DNA of 64,000 nucleotides from Arthrobacter sp. D5-1. Lineage in GTDB: Bacteria > Actinomycetota > Actinomycetes > Actinomycetales > Micrococcaceae. How positions within the stretch are numbered: position 1 is the stretch's first letter; each line of letters begins with the position of its first letter. A model generated the notes under the pieces. That model did no database searches, was not told the DNA's origin, and was given only the letters and a program-made list of their open reading frames with translations. Made by a program: the position numbers and the translations under genes. Positions 55,915 to 64,000 of the stretch are shown in pieces. The DNA is taken from NCBI RefSeq assembly GCF_017357425.1, contig NZ_CP014571.1:1364001-1428000 (forward strand), read 5' to 3'.

Positions 55915-56514
55915 TCAGTGGTCTTTGACCGTGACTCTGTCAGGGAGGGGCTTGGGTGTGACGCCAGGCCATGAACCTTCCTGTGAGAGCAGGGAGAGAT
56001 TGCGCGCTCCCTCGGGATCGTCGGCGCTGAGCGGGATGATGATGGTGTTGTGCTGCGAAGGAGCCGAGGGCTGTCCGCCCATCCAGGCTGATCCCACGCC
56101 TGCAGTGGAGAGGTCGAAGAACGGCTCCCCGTCAGCGGTTCGGGCGCTGATCTGAATCTGGGTGTTGGGCATGTAACCCTCGCCTACAGACCAAACATTC
56201 CGGACGATGTAATCGACCAGCAAATCGCCGTAAAGAACGGTGTAACCAGGGTCGATGGCTATCTGTACGGAGTATCCGGTGTTGCCCTTCACGTTGGGGG
56301 GACCTCCTCCGGCGAAGCCAGTCACCGAGATCCCGGGGACGGCGTCGATTGCCTCGCGGGCTTCGGCCATCGTCTGACCGGTGTCGGCATCGTGCGGGAT
56401 GGTCTCCCGGGGTGTCGGCGCCGGGACAGCGCAAGCGGTCAGCGCGAGGAGAATCCCGGCCGCCAAAGCGGTCAGCCAGGCAGCAAAGGAGGTGGGTCGA
56501 ATGGTGCGGGTCAT
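55915..56514 (-). CDS. Hypothetical lipoprotein, 199 residues
   Basis: The signal contains AAWLTALAAGILLALTAC with lipobox LTAC (Cys about residue 28). After it, the domain (TMAEAREAIDAVPGISVTGF, SVQIAIDPGYTVLYGDLLVD) resembles an alpha/beta ferredoxin-like segment, common in actinobacterial lipoproteins of unknown function. The ATG at 56514 is chosen to keep the signal at the N-terminus. It is divergent from icd. Confidence 0.75.
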   Translation of the reverse strand: MTRTIRPTSFAAWLTALAAGILLALTACAVPAPTPRETIPHDADTGQTMAEAREAIDAVPGISVTGFAGGGPPNVKGNTGYSVQIAIDPGYTVLYGDLLVDYIVRNVWSVGEGYMPNTQIQISARTADGEPFFDLSTAGVGSAWMGGQPSAPSQHNTIIIPLSADDPEGARNLSLLSQEGSWPGVTPKPLPDRVTVKDH

Positions 56515-56782
56515 GACTTCACTATGTTCGGTTTCGCGGTGAATGAGATGCTGGCGCGCCCGGGGACCAGACATTTGCCGGCAACCAGCCTGCAGGCAAC
56601 CAGCTCTCCGCAACCAGGGTCCGACGGCGGCGGGCAGCAGCGGCGGTCAGGCCGCCGTCGGACGTTATCGCCGGAGAGTGGTAACGAACACGTGATCCCG
56701 GACACGAAGGGCCGCCTTATCCGTCTACTCGGGTAAGTTAGGAGATGTTGAAATCTGCAGACTTTCAGGGAGAACCCCGCCA

Positions 56783-59005
<2,223 letters not shown>

Positions 59006-59018
59006 TCTCCGCAAAGCG

Positions 59019-59053
59019 AAACTGGCCCGCAGGCGTTGCCTGCGGGCCAGTTT
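59019..59053. terminator. Strong terminator after icd (bidirectional)
   Basis: AAACTGGCCCGCAGGC (59019-59034) and GCCTGCGGGCCAGTTT (59038-59053) are perfect 16-bp arms with a three-base loop; GCTTTTAAG follows. It sits between convergent genes. Confidence 0.93.
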
Positions 59054-59069
59054 GCTTTTAAGACCCTGT

Positions 59070-60179
59070 TCAGCGCTCGGCCAGGAACCGCTCCGGTGCC
59101 ACGCCGCCGTCGACGATGTCCTTCAGCACCCGGCCAATAGCCGGCGTGAACTTGAACCCATGTCCGGAGAAGCCGGCACCCACCACCAGCGGACCGAAAC
59201 GGTCCAGCACAAAGTCCTCGTTGGGCGTGGTGGTGTAGGTGCAGCTGATGGGTACCGCGGTGGAAGGGTCGACGCCGGGAAGCCACTCTTCTGCGTACCG
59301 CACCAACGCCTCGAGCTGCTGGGGGATGGGCTCGAAGGTGCGCTCGTCGGGGTCCATGACGGGACCGACTCCGTGCCAGCCTGCTTTCACGCCTTCGCCG
59401 GGAGTGAGCATGCCGTAGACGGGGCTGAACCAGTATTCGTAGAGTTCGTTGTTCGGATCGGGGTCCGGGTTGTGGTTGAAGCTGGGCCACACCAGGGTGT
59501 TGTCCGTCGGGGTGAAGTGAGCGGGTTGCTCCTGGGTCACCACCAACGCGGGGAGCTTGACGAGTCCGTTCAGCACCTTCGTCGTCCAGGCGCCCGCTGT
59601 CACCACCACGCGGGTTGCCGTGTATTCGGTCTCCTCCGTCACAACCACTACCGTTTCGGCCCCATCGATGCGGATGTCGCGGACCGGCGTCGAGTACTTG
59701 AAGACGGCGCCATGGGCTTCAGCGGATTCCCGCAGCGCCACCAGGGCATCTGCCGAACGGATCCGACCGGAACCCGGCACGAACAGGACATCGGTGGCGA
59801 AGTTCATTCCCCGCCAGCGGTTGGCGGCCTCGTCGGCCGAGATGAAGTAGCTCTCGATGCCGCGCTCCTGGTGGGCCGCGTGGATCAGTTCCAGCTTGGG
59901 CACGTTGCCGTGGTTCGCCAATCCCACCATGTCCAGCAGGGGAGCGCCGTGCTGGGCTGCGAGTTCGTCCCAGAGCGTTTTGGATTCGGCCAGGAGATCC
60001 AGGTAATCAGCCTCGGCGTACGCGGTATTGAAGTTGCGGGTGGCGCCGTGGGAAGCACCAATGTGGTGTCCGGCTTCGAACTGCTCCAGCAGGACCACGG
60101 AACGGCCCGCCCGGGCGAGTTGCCATGCGGCCGCCGATCCCATGGCTCCTCCGCCAACAACTACAACGTCAACCTGCAT
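59070..60179 (-). CDS. Sarcosine oxidase / N-methyl amino acid oxidase family (SolA-like)
   Basis: A 369-residue flavoenzyme. The FAD-binding motif is VVVGGGAMGSAAAWQLA (near residue 6). The covalent-FAD cysteine is in PISCTYTTTPNEDFVLD (Cys313), as in monomeric sarcosine oxidase and N-methyltryptophan oxidase. C-terminal GAGFSGHGFKFTPAIG is typical. The ATG at 60179 is supported by GGAGCAGGC upstream. It oxidises N-methyl groups to formaldehyde and H2O2. The nearby phosphonate uptake operon (phnDCE) suggests use on sarcosine or an N-methylated aminophosphonate product (inference). Confidence 0.9.
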   Translation of the reverse strand: MQVDVVVVGGGAMGSAAAWQLARAGRSVVLLEQFEAGHHIGASHGATRNFNTAYAEADYLDLLAESKTLWDELAAQHGAPLLDMVGLANHGNVPKLELIHAAHQERGIESYFISADEAANRWRGMNFATDVLFVPGSGRIRSADALVALRESAEAHGAVFKYSTPVRDIRIDGAETVVVVTEETEYTATRVVVTAGAWTTKVLNGLVKLPALVVTQEQPAHFTPTDNTLVWPSFNHNPDPDPNNELYEYWFSPVYGMLTPGEGVKAGWHGVGPVMDPDERTFEPIPQQLEALVRYAEEWLPGVDPSTAVPISCTYTTTPNEDFVLDRFGPLVVGAGFSGHGFKFTPAIGRVLKDIVDGGVAPERFLAER

Positions 60180-60256
60180 GCCTGCTCCATCCACCGTTGG
60201 CCCTCTTGAGAATCGCACCCCCCGAAGAGGGCCACCTCCCATTCTGCCCCCACTCA

Positions 60257-60322
60257 CCCAACTGAGTCGCAGCAAACGTCGTAATGGGGGCGCATTGGAG
60301 CGTTTGCTGTGACTCAGTTGGG
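60257..60322. repeat. 66-bp palindrome family P, copy H3
   Basis: It starts CCCAACTGAGTCGCAGCAAA and ends TTGCTGTGACTCAGTTGGG. The same 66-bp length as H1 and H2, nearly perfect arms and a different loop. It lies between phnE and the sarcosine-oxidase-like gene. Confidence 0.9.
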
Positions 60323-60336
60323 CCAGGGCGGGGGTG

Positions 60337-61191
60337 TTACGCGGCCAGGCGCCTGCGGATCCACGCGGAGAACTGGTCCACCACGATGATCAGCACCAAC
60401 ACGATCAGGATGTGGGTGAGCATGGAGTCGAACTGGAACGACTTGATGGACTGGTTGATCAGCAGCCCGATGCCGCCGGCTCCCACCAGCCCGAGGACCA
60501 GCGAGGACCGCACGTTGACGTCGAAGCGGTACAGCAGCAGGCCCACGAACTGGGGGACCACCATGGGCAGCGTGGCATTGGCGACCTGCTGGATCCTGTT
60601 GGCACCGGCTGTGCGGAGTGCTTCCTGCGGCCCGGCATCGATTTCCTCCATGGACTCGGCCCACAGCTTCCCCATGACACCCGTGTTGTGGCAGATCAAG
60701 GCGAGCACGCCGGCAAAGGGACCGAGCCCCACTGCTGTGACGAAGATCAGCGCAAACACGATGTCCGGTACAGCCCGGAAGAACGACAAGACAGCCCGCG
60801 CTGCCTGGTACACGAGCCGATGCGGACTGGTGTTCCCAGCAGCCAGGGCCGCGAGCAGCAGGGCGAATGGCACGGACAACGTGGTTCCCAGCAGGCCAAT
60901 CCACAGCGTCACCAGCGTCGCTTCGAGGCCGGGCTTGAGTGTCTTCTCCCAGCTCAGGTCCGGCGGGAAGGCGTCGCCAATGAAGGCTGCCATGCCTTTC
61001 CAGCCGTCAACCAGGAGTTCCGGTTTGAAGTCCGTCCCCTCGATGGCCACGGCGTGAAGTCCGACGACGGCGGCTGCCACTGCCGCCGTCGTGATCCACC
61101 GCAGCGGCTTCTTGGGGCGGACCAGTGCCACGCGGGGTGTGCCGGTGGAGTCACGGCGGGCGACGGCCGGGGTCAAAGTGTGGGGAGTCAT
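60337..61191 (-). CDS. phnE: Phosphonate ABC transporter permease PhnE
   Basis: A 284-residue permease with five to six membrane helices. The C-terminal half has the EAA-type loop (SMEEIDAGPQEALRTAGANR, then IQQVANATLPMVVPQFVGLL), typical of PhnE. The ATG at 61191 overlaps the phnC stop (61188) by 4 bp. It is the last gene of the phnDCE operon. It imports phosphonate or phosphite together with PhnC and PhnD. Confidence 0.93.
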   Translation of the reverse strand: MTPHTLTPAVARRDSTGTPRVALVRPKKPLRWITTAAVAAAVVGLHAVAIEGTDFKPELLVDGWKGMAAFIGDAFPPDLSWEKTLKPGLEATLVTLWIGLLGTTLSVPFALLLAALAAGNTSPHRLVYQAARAVLSFFRAVPDIVFALIFVTAVGLGPFAGVLALICHNTGVMGKLWAESMEEIDAGPQEALRTAGANRIQQVANATLPMVVPQFVGLLLYRFDVNVRSSLVLGLVGAGGIGLLINQSIKSFQFDSMLTHILIVLVLIIVVDQFSAWIRRRLAA

Positions 61192-61982
61192 GCGGCCTGG
61201 GTCCTGTCTGAAACGACACTGTCTGAAACGTCCCGGTCCGGGGCATACAACGTGTCGAGATGATCGGCTGTGACCTCTGTGGAGGGGAGGTCGAAGGTCA
61301 TGGAGCCCTGGAGCAGCCCGATGGACCGGTCTGCGTATCGCAGCGCGAGATCGGGCTGATGGAGAACCGCGGCCACTGCCAACCCTTCGGAGTGGGCGAG
61401 TTCACGCAGCAGAGCCATCACTTGCTCTGCGGCGTGCGGGTCCAGTGCGGAGACAGGTTCGTCGGCGAGTACGACGTCGGCCCGCTGGCAGAGTGCCCGG
61501 GCTACGGCGACGCGCTGCTGCTGTCCGCCGGAAAGGCGGCCCACCCGGTCGAAGGCGCGATCGGCCAAGCCCACGCGGTCCAGACAGTCGAGGGCTTCCT
61601 GCTGGACGTCGGCCGGAAACAGCAGAGGACTGAGGGAGCGAACCGTGGGGATGCGGGCCAAGGCGCCGGCGCAGACGTTGTCCAACGCCGTGCGCCGGGG
61701 GACCAGATGGATCTTCTGGAAAATCATGGCCATGCGTTGGCGGGCTTGCTGCAGGTCACGCCCTTGGAGGGTTTCCAGCGCAGTTCCGTCGATGCTGATG
61801 CTGCCGGAATCCGGAGCGGTGATACCCATGACGCAGCGCAGTGTGGTGGACTTTCCGGAGCCATTGGCGCCCAGGAACGCTACGAGCTCGCCGGCTGCAA
61901 CGGAGAAGTCCACGCCTTGAAGGACATTCCTGCCGCTGAAGGACTTCCGCAAGCCTCGGACGGCGAGAAGGGGGTCGGACAT
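61188..61982 (-). CDS. phnC: Phosphonate ABC transporter ATP-binding protein PhnC
   Basis: A 264-residue ABC ATPase: Walker A GANGSGKST, Q-loop IFQKIHLV, signature LSGGQQQRVAVARAL, Walker B VVLADEPVSALD and switch His in AAVLHQPD. The ATG at 61982 overlaps the phnD stop (TAATG). Frames extending further upstream are in phnD and are not real. Confidence 0.95.
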   Translation of the reverse strand: MSDPLLAVRGLRKSFSGRNVLQGVDFSVAAGELVAFLGANGSGKSTTLRCVMGITAPDSGSISIDGTALETLQGRDLQQARQRMAMIFQKIHLVPRRTALDNVCAGALARIPTVRSLSPLLFPADVQQEALDCLDRVGLADRAFDRVGRLSGGQQQRVAVARALCQRADVVLADEPVSALDPHAAEQVMALLRELAHSEGLAVAAVLHQPDLALRYADRSIGLLQGSMTFDLPSTEVTADHLDTLYAPDRDVSDSVVSDRTQAA

Positions 61983-62896
61983 TACAGATCCTTCTCGGTG
62001 AGGCCCATGGTCTCGGCGAGTTCGAACAGCGGCGTGTAGTTGTCCTTGGTGACTTCCAGCAGCGGGCCCGGAGGGGTGACGTCCAGGAACTCGCCCACCT
62101 TGGCCACGTCGGCGGGTTCCAGGCTGAGGAAAGCGTCCTTGACGGCTGCCTTGAACGCGGGGTCCGCGTCGCCGCGCACGGTGATGGGGTCGTTGGGGAT
62201 GGGGTTGGACGTCCACACCTGGCGGAAGTCGTCCTTCTTGAAGGTGCCTGCGGCAATGGCGGTGGCCAACGTCTGGGAGTTGATCTCGGCTGCATCAACC
62301 TTGCCGTTGGTCAGCGCGAGCAGGGCTTCAGGATGACCGCCCGTGTAGTCCATCGTGATGTCGGCGTCGGCGATTCCGGCTTCACGGAGGCCGAAGCGGG
62401 GCAGGACGTCGCCCGAGGTGGATCCGACGCTGCCCAGGGCGAGGGACTTACCCTTCAAATCCCCGATGGCCTGGATCGGGCTGTCCTTGGCAACCCAAAT
62501 CCCGGCCGTGTACGTGCTGAGTTCCTTCTCGGCAGTGCCAAAGGAAACCAGCGGCTCGGCGCCGGCCTTGGCATCAGCGAACACGTAGCCCAGCGGGCCG
62601 AACTGTCCCAGGTCCAGTTTGCCGTTGCGCATGGCCAGGACCTCGGCAGCGTAGTCCTCAACCACCTGGACGCTGACGGGGCATTCGAGCTTCTTGGACA
62701 GCGCGGCCGCAAGGACGTCGTACGCGGGCTTGAGCTTGGCCGGGTCTTCGTACGGCTCGATGCCGAACTTGATCTCCCCGTTGGGGCAGGTGGCGGACGT
62801 CGCCTCAGGTGAGGACTGGGCTGAACCGCCACAGGCGGTAAGTGCCAGAACGGTAGCGAGGGCAAGCGCGGAACCGGTGAAGAGCGGGGTTTTCAT
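61982..62896 (-). CDS. phnD: Phosphonate ABC transporter substrate-binding lipoprotein PhnD
   Basis: A 304-residue lipoprotein with signal GSALALATVLALTAC (lipobox LTAC). The binding domain has IKFGIEPYEDPAKLKPAYDV, VVEDYAAEVLAMRNGKLDLG, and LGSVGSTSGDVLPRFGL, all PhnD-like. It binds phosphonates or phosphite outside the cell and hands them to PhnE/PhnC. The phnC start overlaps its stop. Confidence 0.93.
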   Translation of the reverse strand: MKTPLFTGSALALATVLALTACGGSAQSSPEATSATCPNGEIKFGIEPYEDPAKLKPAYDVLAAALSKKLECPVSVQVVEDYAAEVLAMRNGKLDLGQFGPLGYVFADAKAGAEPLVSFGTAEKELSTYTAGIWVAKDSPIQAIGDLKGKSLALGSVGSTSGDVLPRFGLREAGIADADITMDYTGGHPEALLALTNGKVDAAEINSQTLATAIAAGTFKKDDFRQVWTSNPIPNDPITVRGDADPAFKAAVKDAFLSLEPADVAKVGEFLDVTPPGPLLEVTKDNYTPLFELAETMGLTEKDL

Positions 62897-62951
62897 GGGA
62901 ATCCTTATGCGAAGGGGATGGGGAGAACGGGAAAATTCAGGACAAGATGAG

Positions 62952-64000
62952 TCAGTACAGGCGCGATACGTTGCGGTGTGCCAAACCGAAGGACAGGGTC
63001 ATGCCCACCCCGGAGGTCACAGACACCACCGTGACGCCGGGCTGAACCTCGCGGACCAGGATGGGTGCTACGTCGGAGGAAGCGTAGATGCCTTGCCACC
63101 GCTGGATGATCTCCAGTGGTTCGCCGATCCGGCCGGTGATTTCGGCGTTAAGCGTGGAGGTGACACCCTCATCCATGAAGGGATCGGCGGTGTGGTGGTA
63201 GTGGTGGGAATCGCCCAGAATGAGCGTCCCGTCCGGGCGTTGGGTGAACATGACGTTGGCGCCGATCTCCAGCAATTCGGGCTGGTTCTCCAACACCTCG
63301 GAGCGGAGGGCTGCAGCGGCGGGCATGTCCGTGAACGCCGGGTACCGGAGCATGGACGTTGCGGTGAGGACTGCGGGAGCGAATTCGACGCCGGAAGGCT
63401 TGGCCGCCAGCGACATCTGCAGAGCACACCGCTGGATCCGGTGTTCTTCGGCGAGGTCCGGGAAGAGGTAGTCGACGTCGTGGCCAACACATACAAAGAC
63501 CTGCTTCGCTCGAAGCCCGCCGCGCGACGTCTGGACGGTGACGCCCTCCGAGGATCCGCTGAAGCCCAGTGCGGCGGTGTTCCAGTGAAGGTCGACGCCG
63601 GGCTGCCGGCTCAGCCATTCGGCCAACGTTGCGACCGTGGTGCGGGGGTCGACGCGGAGGTCGTCCCGGAGGAAGGCGCCGCCAACGAGGCCCGGCCACT
63701 GAGCGCCCGAAGTGCCGCCGTCGTCGTGTGCTTCTCCCACAGCGAAAGCCGAGGTGCCCAGCCGTTCCCGGGTCCCGGCGGGGGAGAGCAGCTCGACTTG
63801 TCCAGGCTCGCGCACCTCGGAGAGTTCGCGGAGGACGTCCATCTCCGCCTCGGTGCGGGCCAGGACGACGGCACCGGATTCGGCGGCCCAGAATCCGGCG
63901 TGCTCGGCGAACTCCAGCCAGTACTTCCGCGAGGTCTGTGCGAGTTCGTAGAGCTCACCGGACTGCGCGGTGATGCAGCAATGGCCGAAGTTGCGGACGG
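62952..64000 (-). CDS. FAD-dependent oxidoreductase (aminophosphonate-associated, TIGR03364-like), N-terminus truncated
   Basis: The frame stays open to the window edge; the protein reads ...VRNFGHCCITAQSGELYELA and then FAEHAGFWAAESGAVV, ending GVGMTLSFGLAHRNVSRLY. It is a DAO-fold FAD enzyme of the kind found beside phosphonate genes (TIGR03364). The N-terminal FAD-binding glycine motif is outside the window; about 350 residues are visible. It is followed 55 bp downstream by phnD, so it is probably the first known gene of the operon. It likely oxidises an N-substituted aminophosphonate (inference). Confidence 0.82.
   Translation of the reverse strand, partial: VRNFGHCCITAQSGELYELAQTSRKYWLEFAEHAGFWAAESGAVVLARTEAEMDVLRELSEVREPGQVELLSPAGTRERLGTSAFAVGEAHDDGGTSGAQWPGLVGGAFLRDDLRVDPRTTVATLAEWLSRQPGVDLHWNTAALGFSGSSEGVTVQTSRGGLRAKQVFVCVGHDVDYLFPDLAEEHRIQRCALQMSLAAKPSGVEFAPAVLTATSMLRYPAFTDMPAAAALRSEVLENQPELLEIGANVMFTQRPDGTLILGDSHHYHHTADPFMDEGVTSTLNAEITGRIGEPLEIIQRWQGIYASSDVAPILVREVQPGVTVVSVTSGVGMTLSFGLAHRNVSRLY

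Overview
The window is high-GC actinobacterial chromosome, most likely Arthrobacter/Paenarthrobacter (Micrococcaceae). This rests on the DUF6350 (PerM-like) gene beside purN and purH, a monomeric isocitrate dehydrogenase, an HspR-like/Hsp20 pair, FG-GAP exported proteins with WLYPG repeats, and frequent GTG/TTG starts. I see no rRNA, tRNA or CRISPR array.

Layout. 1-4.3 kb: the 3' part of an oxidoreductase, a hydrolase and a TetR regulator; a TerC membrane protein; and a membrane protein/winged-helix pair with a palindromic operator in its promoter. 4.3-13.8 kb: small hypothetical and membrane genes, an FG-GAP exported protein divergent from a large NPCBM/beta-helix exported protein, a MarR/EamA divergent pair and a lipoprotein. 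14.1-21 kb: a defence-like island with an unusual GmrSD-type fusion (DUF262-DUF1524-alkyltransferase-like-DUF4268), an SRA-like/HNH endonuclease and a complete IS21-family element with target duplication. 21-26 kb: decayed flavin monooxygenase copies around an APC permease, a DHFR-like reductase and a membrane-anchored HNH protein. 26-35 kb: a cold-shock gene with a structured leader, a large LuxR ATPase regulator, an APC permease, an MFS exporter with a Fur/Zur-like box and an M48 membrane protease. 35-41 kb: tyrosine phosphatase, UDP-sugar dehydrogenase, glycosyltransferase and a YVTN/FG-GAP exported protein. 41-44 kb: heat-shock cluster and a double-VOC protein. 44-55 kb: perM-like, purN, purH, a MurNAc catabolic operon and two DUF559 endonuclease-like genes. 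55-64 kb: serine protease, lipoprotein, icd, a sarcosine-oxidase-like gene and a phnDCE phosphonate uptake operon with an aminophosphonate-type oxidoreductase.

The most interesting material is intergenic. (1) A 66-bp palindrome occurs three times; two copies bracket a DUF559 gene exactly. (2) A second DUF559 gene is bracketed by another repeat: a palindrome upstream, and downstream a seven-copy 73-75 bp tandem array with predicted G-quadruplex motifs just before purH. (3) A third palindrome family brackets the VOC gene. (4) Arrays of CACCTAG spaced 21-22 bp, two helical turns, recur at three separate loci. These suggest uncharacterised families of dispersed, possibly protein-bound or mobilised repeats in this lineage.
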